DNA of 64,000 bases from JAHTBL01 sp038532735 (lineage in GTDB: Bacteria > Pseudomonadota > Alphaproteobacteria > Rhodobacterales > Rhodobacteraceae): assembly GCA_038532735.1 (NCBI GenBank), contig JBCBAC010000005.1, forward strand, positions 214,045-278,044, in the 5' to 3' direction. Position numbers and translations under genes: made by a program. This document shows, in pieces, positions 7,819 to 16,752 of the stretch (the first letter of the stretch is position 1; every line of letters starts with the position of its first letter). Under the pieces are notes generated by a model. It saw only the letters and a program-made list of their open reading frames with translations, ran no database searches and was not told the DNA's origin.

Positions 7819-10070
7819 CAGACAGCCTCCCCCTTACGCAGATGCGCCATGACCTGCTCGCGCGGCCCGTCAATCGCCAGACGCCCGTTCTGCATGATCA
7901 GCGTGCGTTCCGTGAGCGCCAGGATCGGCACGCGGTGCGTCGCAATCACGACCGTGCGGCCATGCAACCATGTCTCCAACCGGCTCACCAAAGTGGCCTC
8001 CAGCGTCTGATCAAGCGCGGCGGTCGGCTCATCCAGCAAACAAATCCGCGGGTCCTGCAGCCAAAGCCGCGCCCAGCCCAGCGATTGACGTTGCCCAACC
8101 GATAGGCCAGCCCCGCCATCGCGGATATCCAGATCAAGGCCCTTGTGATGCCCGCGCACAAACGGCCCCAGCCCCGCAAAATCGAGCGCCGCAAAGAGGC
8201 GATCATCATCGCGTTCCAACTGCGTCAGGTTCAAGTTCTCGCGCAAAGTGCCTGCAAACAAACGCACTTCTTGGCCCAGATACCCGATATTACGCCGCAA
8301 ATCCCGCGGATCAATCTGTGCCAGATCGACCCCGTCGACCAACACATGACCGCTTGTCGGCACGGTTAGCCCGGTCAGCAATTTCAACAGCGAGGTCTTG
8401 CCCGACCCGTTCGCGCCTAGCACCGCAACCCGCTGCCCCGGCTTGATCGCAACACCCGGAATGTCCAGCGTCAGCGGTCCGTCCTGCTCATAGCGAAACG
8501 ACACTCCGCGCAGCTCAAACGCGCCCTCGAGCGTCTCACGCCGCAGATGCGTGCGATCCTCCGCATAATCCTGCGGGGCCTCTGCAATCGCATCGAGCGC
8601 GGTCAGCGCCGTTTTCACATTGCTCCATCGCGCCATGGTGCCCGCAAGTTGCGTCAACGGAGCCAACGTGCGCGAGCACAAGATGCCCACCGCGATGATC
8701 GAACCCACCGTGAACTCGCCCGCAAACACCAGAAACGTGCCCGCAATCACAGCGCCGATATACGTCGCCTGCTGCACCCCTTGGCTCCAAAACGTCAGGG
8801 CCGAGGCCAGCTTGCGCTGCTCCGAAGTTTTCAACGCCGTCAGCGTGGTCAGCTCTGCCCAAGTGCGCGCGATCTTGTCGTCCGCGCGCTGGGTCTTCAC
8901 GGTCTCAAAATCATAGATCGTCTCATGCAGCAGGCGGCTCGATTTGATCGACGCGCCTTGCGTTTCTTCAGTCAGTGCCAGCATCTTCTTTTGTAGGAAA
9001 AACCCTGGCAAAATCATGAGGATACCACCCAAAACCAGCACCCAAACCACGTTCCCCGCAATCGAGCTGACCAGCAGCAGGAACAGGAAAATGAACGGCA
9101 CATCCGCCAGCGTCCCGATGGTGGAGGCTGTGAAGAACTCCCGGACCGAGCCGAACTCCCGCATCGCCGCAAATGTCTGCGACGGGCTGGATTGCGCAAC
9201 CGTCGGCGCACGCCCCAGCAAGCGCTGCATCAGCCGTGTTTGCACCGACACCTCGATAGAGCGTCCGGCCCCGTCCATCAACCGCGCCCGTGCGATCTTT
9301 ATCAACGTCTCAAACGAAATCGCCAGAACCGCGCCCAAGGCCAGCACCCAAAGTGTGGCCGTGGATTGGTGCGGGATCACCCGGTCATAGACCTGCAACG
9401 AGAACAGCGCGACCGCGACCGCCAGCATATTTGCCGTGAACGAGCCCACCATAATCTCTGCGATATGGCGGCGATGGGCCGCAAATTCCGACCAGAACCA
9501 ATGGGCTTTCCCTTTGATCTGGCTGTGTTTTTCCGTCAGCTGCGCCACAGACACTTCCGCGCGCAAAACGAGCCCTGCGTAATACGGCACAAATTCGGTC
9601 AGCGGCACCTCGGCCCGGTTGTCAGAGCGCGTCGCATCGTAAATCGTCAGCGCATCGCCTGATTGCCCCAAGACCAGAACCAGCGATCCGTGCTGCATCT
9701 GGACCATCGCGGGCCAAAGATCTGGCCCGATCCGCGGCTCCTGCACCGCGCGTGCGGAAATCCCCTGCTGTGCTAACGCATCGGCCAAAGCCCCCAGCGA
9801 AACCTTACCGCCGCGCTGCACCTGATCAGGATTTTGGGCGGCCAAAGCCTCGATCAGATCGACGGCCAGAACCTCGCGCCCCAGAATGCCCGCATAAACC
9901 ACGGCCAAATCCGCACGGCGCTTGGCGCTTTCGCTGATATCGCGCGTCACCGTCTGCGCAGGCTCATGCATCAACGCCGCTTTCGCATCTGACAGGCGCT
10001 CCAACAGCGCGGCCCCCGCAGCACGCGCGCCGGGGAACGGGATCATCTTGCCGTGCGGTGCGTCGGTCAT
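7818..10070 (-). CDS. Type I secretion permease/ATPase with inactive C39-like domain
   Basis: The 750-residue ABC exporter energises secretion of an unfolded protein across both membranes. The N-terminal about 150 residues resemble a C39 peptidase domain but lack the catalytic Cys motif. This is the C39-like state that binds RTX-type substrates without cleaving them. A six-helix membrane domain follows (about 165-460). The nucleotide-binding domain has a Walker A GANGSGKTS, the signature LSVGQRQSLGWARL and Walker B ICLLDEPT. LapB-type exporters for large adhesins have the same layout. Start and stop overlap both neighbours by 4 and 1 bases. Confidence 0.93.
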   Translation of the reverse strand: MTDAPHGKMIPFPGARAAGAALLERLSDAKAALMHEPAQTVTRDISESAKRRADLAVVYAGILGREVLAVDLIEALAAQNPDQVQRGGKVSLGALADALAQQGISARAVQEPRIGPDLWPAMVQMQHGSLVLVLGQSGDALTIYDATRSDNRAEVPLTEFVPYYAGLVLRAEVSVAQLTEKHSQIKGKAHWFWSEFAAHRRHIAEIMVGSFTANMLAVAVALFSLQVYDRVIPHQSTATLWVLALGAVLAISFETLIKIARARLMDGAGRSIEVSVQTRLMQRLLGRAPTVAQSSPSQTFAAMREFGSVREFFTASTIGTLADVPFIFLFLLLVSSIAGNVVWVLVLGGILMILPGFFLQKKMLALTEETQGASIKSSRLLHETIYDFETVKTQRADDKIARTWAELTTLTALKTSEQRKLASALTFWSQGVQQATYIGAVIAGTFLVFAGEFTVGSIIAVGILCSRTLAPLTQLAGTMARWSNVKTALTALDAIAEAPQDYAEDRTHLRRETLEGAFELRGVSFRYEQDGPLTLDIPGVAIKPGQRVAVLGANGSGKTSLLKLLTGLTVPTSGHVLVDGVDLAQIDPRDLRRNIGYLGQEVRLFAGTLRENLNLTQLERDDDRLFAALDFAGLGPFVRGHHKGLDLDIRDGGAGLSVGQRQSLGWARLWLQDPRICLLDEPTAALDQTLEATLVSRLETWLHGRTVVIATHRVPILALTERTLIMQNGRLAIDGPREQVMAHLRKGEAV

Positions 10071-11431
10071 ACGTCGCCCCCATCGGCCAGCACGCCACGA
10101 TCACGGGCGATCTCCAGCTTCACGCGGGCGATGTCGTAAGGCAGGCTCGCTTGATCTTGCTCCAACCGCATCATCGCCTCATAGGTGTTCACCACATCCA
10201 TGATCGTGCGTTGACCGGCCTGAAACTGTTCTTGAAACAGCTGGAAGTTGGCGCGCGCAGGCGCTGTCAGCCCCGCCGCATCCACCTGCTGACGCTCAAG
10301 CGAGGCCAATTGCGCCTCGAACCGCCGCAACTTGCGGTTCGCGTCTTCCTTTGCCTGACTGACCTCACGTTGAGCCGCTTCGCGTTTCGCCTCCAACGCC
10401 TTGAGGTTCGCCCCCATGCCAATGTTCAGCAATCCGTCACTGCCCGCGGTCAGATCACCGGTGGTGCCGTTTTCATCCACTGTCGCGCGCGCCGTCAGAC
10501 CCGGCAAAATGCCTGCCCGGTCAATCTTGGCCTGCGCAACCTCGCGGTCCGCTTCGGCTTGCGCTTTGATCACCGCCAAAGGTTGTTCTCCGCGCGGAAC
10601 ACTCAGTGAAGTCACCCCGTCCACGCCCTGCACATCCCGCGCACTCATCGCGTTGAGTTCGGCCAGCGCCGTCACCTGACGCTCCCGCTCATTCTTGATC
10701 TCGGCGTCTAGTTCGGCCAGCTTTTGCTGCATGACGCGCAGGTCCGACAGGTCCGAAACACCACCCTCCACACGCTGCCGCACGATATCCTCAAACCGCA
10801 GCAATTGGGCTTGACGGCGCACCATGACCTTCTCACGGGCCTGCGCAGTTTGAGCATCAAGATAAAGCGACAAAGCACTGAAAACACGGACGTTTGTGTC
10901 AATCGACAGATCAGCCGCAGCAACCTCAACGTCATGCGCTGCGAACTCCCGTTCAGCTTTCTTGCGCCCATGATCGAACAGCACCTGCTCTAATAAAAGC
11001 TGCGTAACCACATCGCCCAAAGAGGTCAGCGAGATCGACGGTCCAATGCTCGGCAACCAGTTCTTGGAAGCCGCCCGCGCCCGCAACCGTGCGCTGCGCA
11101 ACTCCGCCTCTGCCGCGCGCGAATTTGCGGCCAGAACTGCATCCGCGATCCGTGCGTAAGAGCTGCCAGCGGGCAAAATCGACTGGCGGGCCTGCAAGCT
11201 CAGGATCGTCTCTGACTGCGCCTCTTCCGCGCTCATCGCCGCATCGTCCGGCGCGGTCAGGTTCTTTACGGCGGCCATCGGTTTCGCGGCCATCCGCGAC
11301 ACCGTTTCCCCGGCCCCCGACAACCCCGTCTCACCCATGCATCCTGCGACCGAAAGCGCCAAAACCATCGCCGCCCCGCCCCGCAAAACTGCGCGCGGAG
11401 TCCGTGCGTGGACTGTCTTCATGAGGGTCAT
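10067..11431 (-). CDS. TolC-family outer-membrane channel, lipoprotein-like
   Basis: This 454-residue outer-membrane efflux protein completes the type I secretion system. It has two TolC-type repeats of long coiled helices; the C-terminal repeat includes FQAGQRTIMDVVNTYE, typical of LapE/AggA-like channels. The signal peptide ends in LSVAGC (Cys31), so the protein may be lipid-anchored. I prefer the ATG at 11431, preceded by AGGCGG at a good distance. An upstream in-frame TTG at 11452 and a downstream ATG at 11422 are alternatives. It is the first gene of the secretion operon and overlaps the ABC gene by 4 bases. Confidence 0.9.
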   Translation of the reverse strand: MTLMKTVHARTPRAVLRGGAAMVLALSVAGCMGETGLSGAGETVSRMAAKPMAAVKNLTAPDDAAMSAEEAQSETILSLQARQSILPAGSSYARIADAVLAANSRAAEAELRSARLRARAASKNWLPSIGPSISLTSLGDVVTQLLLEQVLFDHGRKKAEREFAAHDVEVAAADLSIDTNVRVFSALSLYLDAQTAQAREKVMVRRQAQLLRFEDIVRQRVEGGVSDLSDLRVMQQKLAELDAEIKNERERQVTALAELNAMSARDVQGVDGVTSLSVPRGEQPLAVIKAQAEADREVAQAKIDRAGILPGLTARATVDENGTTGDLTAGSDGLLNIGMGANLKALEAKREAAQREVSQAKEDANRKLRRFEAQLASLERQQVDAAGLTAPARANFQLFQEQFQAGQRTIMDVVNTYEAMMRLEQDQASLPYDIARVKLEIARDRGVLADGGDV

Positions 11432-11608
11432 ACTCGTACCGCCTAGCCTCAATATGTCACGGCTTATGCTGCCGCTTTGCCCCTGCGATTTTTCGCTTAT
11501 GGGGATGTCTTGAGATCGGTTATGCCGCGTTTTGCCTCAAATCTCTAGCGTTTTTTTGACGGCGAGACGCAAAATAGAGTGGGATTCCCTACAATTAGGT
11601 GGCGATGC

Positions 11609-12664
11609 TTATCCGTTCAGTCCAAAGGCAAAGCCCGTGATCAGTTGCTTGAGGCCCAAAGCCGCGCCCGCAAAGATCGCCAGGAATGTCAGCGGCGCGC
11701 CCAAGGACAGCACCGAAAACCCGGTGATCCCTTGACCCACGGAACAGCCGCCCGCGATGACCGCCCCGCTGCCCATAATCGCTGCCCCGATGATCTGGCG
11801 GCGCAGCTCGCGCGGGTCTTCGCAGGCTTCCCACCGGAAATGGCCTTTGATCAGCGAGCCGATAAACGCGCCGACCCAGACCCCCGCGACAGAACCGATG
11901 CCAAAGGACAGTACCGCGCCGGAGGCTGTCATCGCAAACAAGATCGTCTCCCCCACAGGGGCTGCAAAACTGTGGGAGCCGACGGGGATACCGTTGAACC
12001 CTTGCGTCGCCACCCAGGAGGTTCCGGCCCAGCCTAAAACGATGGCGACCCCCACGACCGCGCCCCAGATCATGCTGGTCGTTGCAGCACGAAACGCTTT
12101 GCTCAGCAAAGCCGCGCCAAGGATGCCGACGCCCAGCGCCATGCCAATATAGGCCGCCCCAACCCCCGTCAGATCGCCCAGCGCGAACGCATAGCCACGC
12201 GGTGCGCTGATTACCGGCGGAAAGGCCCAGACGCGCAGATGCGCCAACGGGCCCGACAGCGTGACGTAAGCAGCAATGCCCATGACCACGACAATCACGA
12301 AAGACCGCAGATCGCCGCCGCCCAGCCGCGCCAGCGCGCCGTAGCCACAATTCCCGCAGAGCGCCATGCCATAGCCAAACATCAGCCCGCCAATCACCGC
12401 GCCAATCAAGGGCGGCGCGGCGGTCAGCTGAAAAATCGCAGCCACCGGTACCAAGCCCAGCGCCATCAGCGCATGCACCCCGATCATCGCGACGCCAATC
12501 GCCACAAGCCACATGCGCAGCCGGATATCGGACCCGCCGTAAAGGAAATCCTCAATCGAGCCGAGCGTGCAGAACCGCCCCAGCCGCGCAGCCAGCCCCA
12601 GCAGGATACCACCGGCCAAGCCGATCAACGCCACCAAAAGCGGTTCCGAGAAAAGATCAAACAT
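11609..12664 (-). CDS. soxT: YeeE/YedE sulfur-compound transporter (SoxT-type)
   Basis: The 351-residue polytopic membrane protein has about nine to ten hydrophobic helices and the Gly- and Cys-rich repeats of the YeeE/YedE family (for example CGNCGYGALARLGGGD and GGCSVGQGITG). Members import thiosulfate or related sulfane-sulfur compounds. In sox loci of Paracoccus and relatives a member named SoxT sits beside soxR, exactly as here, 37 bp after it on the same strand. The chosen ATG has GGAGG 8 bases upstream; a longer in-frame start at 12679 lacks a good ribosome site. A second paralogue is encoded at the far end of the sox locus. The transported molecule is not proven. Confidence 0.85.
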   Translation of the reverse strand: MFDLFSEPLLVALIGLAGGILLGLAARLGRFCTLGSIEDFLYGGSDIRLRMWLVAIGVAMIGVHALMALGLVPVAAIFQLTAAPPLIGAVIGGLMFGYGMALCGNCGYGALARLGGGDLRSFVIVVVMGIAAYVTLSGPLAHLRVWAFPPVISAPRGYAFALGDLTGVGAAYIGMALGVGILGAALLSKAFRAATTSMIWGAVVGVAIVLGWAGTSWVATQGFNGIPVGSHSFAAPVGETILFAMTASGAVLSFGIGSVAGVWVGAFIGSLIKGHFRWEACEDPRELRRQIIGAAIMGSGAVIAGGCSVGQGITGFSVLSLGAPLTFLAIFAGAALGLKQLITGFAFGLNG

Positions 12665-12701
12665 GCGGCCGTCCTCCACTCCGGTCGCGTGTCAGGCAGC
12701 G

Positions 12702-13040
12702 TTAGGGGCAGTCTTTGCAGAACAGGTCGTAGACCACCTCAAGCACCTGACGGGGGCGGTCATCCGCCAGCGAATAGTAAATCGTTTTGCCCTCGCGCCG
12801 GGGCGTCACCAACCCCTCCAGCCGCAAGCGTGACAGTTGTTGCGAGACGGCCGCCTGACGCGCGCTCAGAAGCTCTTCCAACTGGGTCACGGATTTCTCG
12901 CCGCTGACCAGATGGCACAGGATCATCAACCGCCCTTCATGGCTGATCGCTTTGAGGAAATTGGCCGCGTTCTGCGCGCTTTGCGCCATGCGGTCCATGT
13001 CTTCCTTGGGCAGTTTGTCGTCAAATACAGGCAGTCCCAT
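12702..13040 (-). CDS. soxR: SoxR, ArsR-type persulfide-responsive repressor
   Basis: The 112-residue winged-helix regulator represses sox genes until oxidisable sulfur compounds appear. The recognition helix lies in LSARQAAVSQQLSRLRLEG (about 58-76). Cys42 and Cys108 fall at almost the same positions as the paired sensor cysteines of BigR (42/108) and SqrR, which form a polysulfide bridge; an extra Cys111 follows. Known SoxR proteins bind the soxS-soxV and soxW-soxX intergenic regions. Both contain an ATTC-N8-GAAT-like site here. The gene is cotranscribed with soxS and the GlcG-like gene, so the repressor probably controls itself. Confidence 0.95.
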   Translation of the reverse strand: MGLPVFDDKLPKEDMDRMAQSAQNAANFLKAISHEGRLMILCHLVSGEKSVTQLEELLSARQAAVSQQLSRLRLEGLVTPRREGKTIYYSLADDRPRQVLEVVYDLFCKDCP

Positions 13041-13052
13041 GGGGGATATCCT

Positions 13053-13544
13053 CTAAAATGCAATCTCGTCTTCGATGGCGGCGATCCCGGCCTCGGCACA
13101 GTCGTCATCCAGATCAGGCCCCGGCGCGCCAGAGACACCGATGGCCCCCAGAATAGTGCCGTCCCCTTCGATCAGCAGACCGCCGCCCAAGGCCAGTGCC
13201 TTGCTCAGAAAGCGGATGCCATAGGGTGCTTTTTCGGGTTGGGTCTCTGCCGCTAGAGCGGTGGTGGAGGTGCGAAAGCTCACCGCCGTCCAGGCCTTCC
13301 GCTCTGCCGTCTCATAGACATGCAGCCCCGCGAACCGGTCGCGCACAAAGACCTGCGGGATGCCGAACCGGTCCACGATGGAGACGCCGACCTGATAGCC
13401 CTCGTTCCGGCAGAACTCCATCGCGGCCACGGCGGCGCGCATCGCGACCTCGGGCTTCATGACCTTGAACTCGACGAACGCGCTGTCATCTTGGGCCAGC
13501 GCCGGAGAAGCAGCCAGAACCATGACCAAAATCAGCTGTTTCAT
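13053..13544 (-). CDS. Periplasmic GlcG/HbpS-family heme-binding protein
   Basis: The 163-residue product has a signal peptide (cleavage probably after ALA at residue 17) and a single GlcG/HbpS domain. It includes the hallmarks VSIVDRFG and GGGLLIEGDGTILGAIGVSG. Family members bind heme, cobalamin or small ligands, and in Streptomyces HbpS senses redox stress with a partner kinase. Here the gene lies between soxS and soxR, overlapping soxS by 4 bases and 12 bp before soxR, a place where Paracoccus has no gene. A periplasmic heme or redox role beside the Sox cytochromes is plausible but unproven. Confidence 0.85.
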   Translation of the reverse strand: MKQLILVMVLAASPALAQDDSAFVEFKVMKPEVAMRAAVAAMEFCRNEGYQVGVSIVDRFGIPQVFVRDRFAGLHVYETAERKAWTAVSFRTSTTALAAETQPEKAPYGIRFLSKALALGGGLLIEGDGTILGAIGVSGAPGPDLDDDCAEAGIAAIEDEIAF

Positions 13545-13915
13545 CCTTTGGGTGCTCCTTCGGTATTGTCATCGATCATCCGCGTCAGCAGACCCCAGAA
13601 GAAATCCTCCCCCGGATAGCCCTCGATACGGCCCAATTCGACCCCTTCGCGGACCAGAAGGAAGGTCGGCGTATAGATCACGCGGGAGGTCGTCTGCAGA
13701 CCGTCCTGCGGCAAAGAACGGATCATCACGCGCTCCAAAGGTGCTGCTCTTCCTTCAGCGGTCTTGGGGTATTCGGGCGCGATTTCGGCGTCCCATTTCT
13801 CGCACCAGTGGCAACCAACCTGTTCCACCATCACCAGTTTGAAAGGCTCTGCCAGAACCGGCGATACGAGTGCGAAAAGCGCAAAGGCACAGGATATCAA
13901 GAAGTTACGTGCCAT
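13541..13915 (-). CDS. soxS: SoxS periplasmic thioredoxin
   Basis: This 124-residue periplasmic thioredoxin-fold protein has a signal peptide (residues 1-22) and a CHWC redox centre at Cys35/Cys38. SoxS keeps the SoxY cysteine in the active state and is needed for full Sox activity. It is the first gene of the leftward arm, divergent from soxV. The intergenic region carries a likely SoxR operator 26 bp before its start. The CxxC centre and the position next to soxV make the assignment secure. Confidence 0.93.
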   Translation of the reverse strand: MARNFLISCAFALFALVSPVLAEPFKLVMVEQVGCHWCEKWDAEIAPEYPKTAEGRAAPLERVMIRSLPQDGLQTTSRVIYTPTFLLVREGVELGRIEGYPGEDFFWGLLTRMIDDNTEGAPKG

Positions 13916-13941
13916 TTGACGCCGCGCCTTTATACAACCTA

Positions 13942-13957
13942 ATTTGAATATATGAAT
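13942..13957. promoter_or_regulatory. Candidate SoxR operator, soxS-soxV divergent region
   Basis: The site reads ATTT-GAATATAT-GAAT, one mismatch from the ATTC-N8-GAAT operator of the persulfide-sensing repressors SqrR/BigR. It lies inside a wider 18-bp A+T-rich partial dyad (13941-13958, AATT at both ends). It is centred between the soxS and soxV starts, where SoxR of Pseudaminobacter is known to bind. Assignment is by motif and context only. Confidence 0.7.
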
Positions 13958-13980
13958 TGAACGGGGGGCAGCGCAAGAAA

Positions 13981-14721
13981 ATGATGGATATCTCCGCTGC
14001 CGGTGCCCTGATCGCGGGGCTGCTGTCTTTCCTGTCGCCCTGCATCCTGCCGATCGTGCCGTTCTACCTGTCCTATCTGGCTGGCGTGGGCATGAACCAG
14101 ATTAGCGCGGACGCTCCGATCACGGGCGCGGTGAAGCGTCGGGCCGTGATCTCGTCGCTCTTTTTCGCAGCCGGTGTCATCGCCATATTCGTTGCGATGG
14201 GGGCCACGGCAAATGCCGTCGGGCAATTGGTTCGCGACTGGTTTCACATCCTGCGCTGGGTCGCCGCAGGGATTATCATCGCCATGGGGCTGCACTTTCT
14301 GGGTGCCTTAAAAATAGGCATCCTCTACCGTCAGTTCCGCGCGGACGCCGGAGACACGACAAATGCCTCCTTTTTAGGCGCTTTCGGCATCGGTCTGGCT
14401 TTCGCCTTCGGCTGGACGCCCTGCGTCGGCCCGGTGCTGGCCGCGATCCTTTTCACGGCTGCTGGGGCCGACACTGCCGCCACCGGCGCGTGGCTCCTCT
14501 TCGTCTATGGTGTCGGGATGACCGCGCCTTTTGTGCTTGCGGCGATGTTCGTCGGCCCTTTCATGCGCTTCATGGCCCGCTTCCGCCGCTATCTTGGCGT
14601 GATGGAGAAAATCATGGGCGTTCTGCTGATCATCTTCGGGATCATGATCGGCACCGAAACCATCAATCGCCTTGCCTTCTGGATGCTGGAGACCTTCCCG
14701 GTCTTCGGCGCTGTCGGCTAA
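13981..14721 (+). CDS. soxV: SoxV, CcdA-type thiol electron transporter
   Basis: The 246-residue inner-membrane protein has six predicted helices and belongs to the CcdA/DsbD-beta family. It moves reducing equivalents from cytoplasmic thioredoxin to periplasmic SoxW. The two redox cysteines lie in the proline-flanked motifs SPCILP (Cys21) and TPCVGP (Cys148), as in CcdA. Translation starts at the ATG-ATG pair after a G-rich run; an in-frame TTG 24 bases upstream is unlikely to be used. It opens the rightward sox arm and is followed 18 bp later by soxW. Confidence 0.93.
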   Translation: MMDISAAGALIAGLLSFLSPCILPIVPFYLSYLAGVGMNQISADAPITGAVKRRAVISSLFFAAGVIAIFVAMGATANAVGQLVRDWFHILRWVAAGIIIAMGLHFLGALKIGILYRQFRADAGDTTNASFLGAFGIGLAFAFGWTPCVGPVLAAILFTAAGADTAATGAWLLFVYGVGMTAPFVLAAMFVGPFMRFMARFRRYLGVMEKIMGVLLIIFGIMIGTETINRLAFWMLETFPVFGAVG

Positions 14722-14739
14722 CCCTCGGGAGGACCAAAC

Positions 14740-15318
14740 ATGAAACTGCTCACCACCCTTGCCACCCTCATCGCCCTCGCCCTGTCCGCCACCGCGGCCG
14801 AGCTTGGCGATGACGGCCTGCACAAAACCGCATGGATGCGCGATACGTTCAAGGACCTGCGCGAGGATCTGGCCGACGCCAATGCCGAAGGCAAACGCCT
14901 TGCGATCATCTTCGAACAACGCGGCTGCATCTATTGCACCAAGATGCACAAAGAGGTCTTTCCCCGCGAAGAGATCGCTTCCTACATCACCGAGAATTTC
15001 TTCGTGGTGCAGCTCAACCTGCATGGCGATATCGAAGTGACCGATTTTGATGGCGAGGTTCTGTCAGAGAAGAACATGGCCCGCAAATGGGGGATGCTTT
15101 TCACACCGACGATTCTGTTCCTGCCAGAAGAGGTCCCCGAGGATGCGACGGCCCAATCGGCATCTGTTGCGGTGATGCCGGGGGCCTTTGGGGCTGGCAC
15201 CACGCTCGACATGTTCACGTGGGTCAACGAAAAGCGCTATGAGCTTGATAACGGGGAAGATTTCCAGCGCTACCACGCCCGTCGCATTCAGGAACGCAGC
15301 GACGGATCCTTCGACTAG
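14740..15318 (+). CDS. soxW: SoxW periplasmic thioredoxin
   Basis: The 192-residue product has a signal peptide (about residues 1-20) and a thioredoxin-like SoxW domain with a CIYC centre at Cys63/Cys66. The sequence around it, FEQRGCIYCTKMHKEVFP, is typical of this family. SoxW receives electrons from SoxV and keeps periplasmic Sox thiols reduced. A GGAGGA ribosome binding site precedes the ATG. The gene ends 122 bp before soxX, where a separate promoter with its own SoxR operator lies, so soxVW and soxX onward can be expressed independently. Confidence 0.92.
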   Translation: MKLLTTLATLIALALSATAAELGDDGLHKTAWMRDTFKDLREDLADANAEGKRLAIIFEQRGCIYCTKMHKEVFPREEIASYITENFFVVQLNLHGDIEVTDFDGEVLSEKNMARKWGMLFTPTILFLPEEVPEDATAQSASVAVMPGAFGAGTTLDMFTWVNEKRYELDNGEDFQRYHARRIQERSDGSFD

Positions 15319-15340
15319 ATCGCGACGCAACCGCCCACTT

Positions 15341-15356
15341 ATTCAAGGAAACGAAT
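15341..15356. promoter_or_regulatory. SoxR operator upstream of soxX
   Basis: The sequence ATTCAAGGAAACGAAT is an exact match to ATTC-N8-GAAT, the SqrR/BigR-type persulfide-repressor operator. It sits 85 bp upstream of the soxX start and just after the soxW stop, in the soxW-soxX gap where SoxR binding is known in other bacteria. I could not identify convincing -35/-10 boxes by eye. Confidence 0.78.
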
Positions 15357-15440
15357 ATTATGGTTGATCGCTCACGATTTCGTGCGCTACGGTATACCAA
15401 GCTAAGAGGGCACAGACCCTGCAGCCAAATGGGAGGAAAC

Positions 15441-15920
15441 ATGCGGCTTACGACAACAACACTCGCCGCCGTCGTCTTGGTCGCTGGTGCGGCTCTGGCC
15501 AACCCGGTCAAACCAACCGACGTGCAATATGATGAATATGGTGCCATTCAGGCATCCCTTAGCGGGGCCGCTGGTGACGCTGAAAATGGGCGCAACGTGA
15601 TGATCACCCGCTCCAAGGGCAATTGCGTTGCGTGTCACGCGGTCTCCGCACTGGCAGATGTGCCGTTCCACGGTGAAGTTGGCCCCAGCCTTGACGGGGC
15701 CGCCGACCGCTGGTCTGAGGCCGATCTGCGCGGGCTCGTCGCCAATGCGAAAATGACCTTTGAAGGCACGATCATGCCTGCCTTTTACAAGGGGACAGGG
15801 TATATCCGTCCGGGTGACGGTTACACCGGCAAGGCCGCAGAGGGCGAACTGCCCCCGATCCTGACCGCACAAGAGGTTGAAGACGTCGTCGCCTATCTGA
15901 TGACGCTCAAAGAAGAATAG
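15441..15920 (+). CDS. soxX: SoxX, monoheme c-type cytochrome subunit of SoxXA
   Basis: This 159-residue periplasmic cytochrome pairs with SoxA. SoxXA oxidatively couples thiosulfate to the SoxY cysteine. It has a signal peptide (1-20), a single heme site CVACH at 62-66 and a probable Met axial ligand in GTIMPAFY (Met112). The ATG chosen has GGGAGGAA right upstream; the frame stays open to 15360 but that part carries promoter sequence, not protein-like sequence. It starts the soxXYZA block. Confidence 0.95.
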   Translation: MRLTTTTLAAVVLVAGAALANPVKPTDVQYDEYGAIQASLSGAAGDAENGRNVMITRSKGNCVACHAVSALADVPFHGEVGPSLDGAADRWSEADLRGLVANAKMTFEGTIMPAFYKGTGYIRPGDGYTGKAAEGELPPILTAQEVEDVVAYLMTLKEE

Positions 15921-15946
15921 ATCACACCGATCAAAAGGAGATCAAA

Positions 15947-16369
15947 ATGACGCTCTCAAGACGCGATACGCTGGCCATTGGCCTTGGCGCCGCTGCGTTC
16001 CTGACCCTGCCAAAAGTGGCTTTCGCTGCGGGCGATGCCACGGCCTCGATTGCTGAGTTTACGGGCGGCGCAGAAGTGGGAAGCGGTGACATCACGCTCA
16101 CCGCCCCCGAGATTGCTGAAAACGGCAACACCGTGCCGATCGAGGTCAGCGCCCCCGGTGCTGTGGCTATCGCAGTTTACGCGGCAGGCAACCCCGTGCC
16201 CGATGTCGCCACGTTCAAGTTCGGCAAGCTGGCAGGCTCCCACGCCGCGTCCACCCGGATCCGTCTGGCAGGCACGCAAAACGTGATCGCTGTGGCGCAA
16301 CTGGCCGACGGCAGCTTCATCCAGGCCTCGCAAGAGGTGAAAGTCACAATCGGCGGCTGCGGCGGCTAA
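15947..16369 (+). CDS. soxY: SoxY, sulfur-carrier subunit of SoxYZ
   Basis: The 140-residue product carries pathway intermediates covalently. The C-terminal GGCGG swinging arm is present, with Cys138 as the attachment residue. The N-terminus has a twin-arginine signal (SRRDTLAIGLGAAAF), so the folded SoxYZ complex is exported by Tat, with SoxZ hitch-hiking. It lies 26 bp after soxX and 24 bp before soxZ, in the standard order. Confidence 0.96.
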   Translation: MTLSRRDTLAIGLGAAAFLTLPKVAFAAGDATASIAEFTGGAEVGSGDITLTAPEIAENGNTVPIEVSAPGAVAIAVYAAGNPVPDVATFKFGKLAGSHAASTRIRLAGTQNVIAVAQLADGSFIQASQEVKVTIGGCGG

Positions 16370-16393
16370 AAGCGAAAGAAGGAGACCAGAGAT

Positions 16394-16723
16394 ATGGCAT
16401 CCGGTGTTAAACCTCGCGTGAAAGTCCCCAAAACGGCATCTGCCGGTGAGACGATCACGATCAAGACCCTCATCAGCCACAAGATGGAAAGCGGCCAGCG
16501 CAAAGATGGCGACGGCAACCCCATCCCGCGCTCGATCATCAACCGTTTCACCTGTGATTTTAACGGCGAGAACGTGATCGACGTCGCACTTGAGCCAGCC
16601 ATTTCGACCAACCCGTTCTTCGAGTTTGAAGCGGTTGTGCCCGAAAGCGGCGAGTTCAAGTTCACTTGGTATGACGATGATGGCTCTGTCTATGAAGAGG
16701 CGAAGTCGGTGGAAGTCAGCTAA
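16394..16723 (+). CDS. soxZ: SoxZ, partner of SoxY
   Basis: The 109-residue immunoglobulin-like protein forms the SoxYZ heterodimer. It has no signal peptide of its own, as expected for a protein exported in complex with SoxY. The sequence contains the family features VKVPKTASAGETITIKTLIS and PISTNPFFEFEA-like segments. A GAAGGAG ribosome binding site precedes the ATG. Confidence 0.95.
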   Translation: MASGVKPRVKVPKTASAGETITIKTLISHKMESGQRKDGDGNPIPRSIINRFTCDFNGENVIDVALEPAISTNPFFEFEAVVPESGEFKFTWYDDDGSVYEEAKSVEVS

Positions 16724-16752
16724 AAGCGGACACCACCAAGGGAGGAAGAAAA

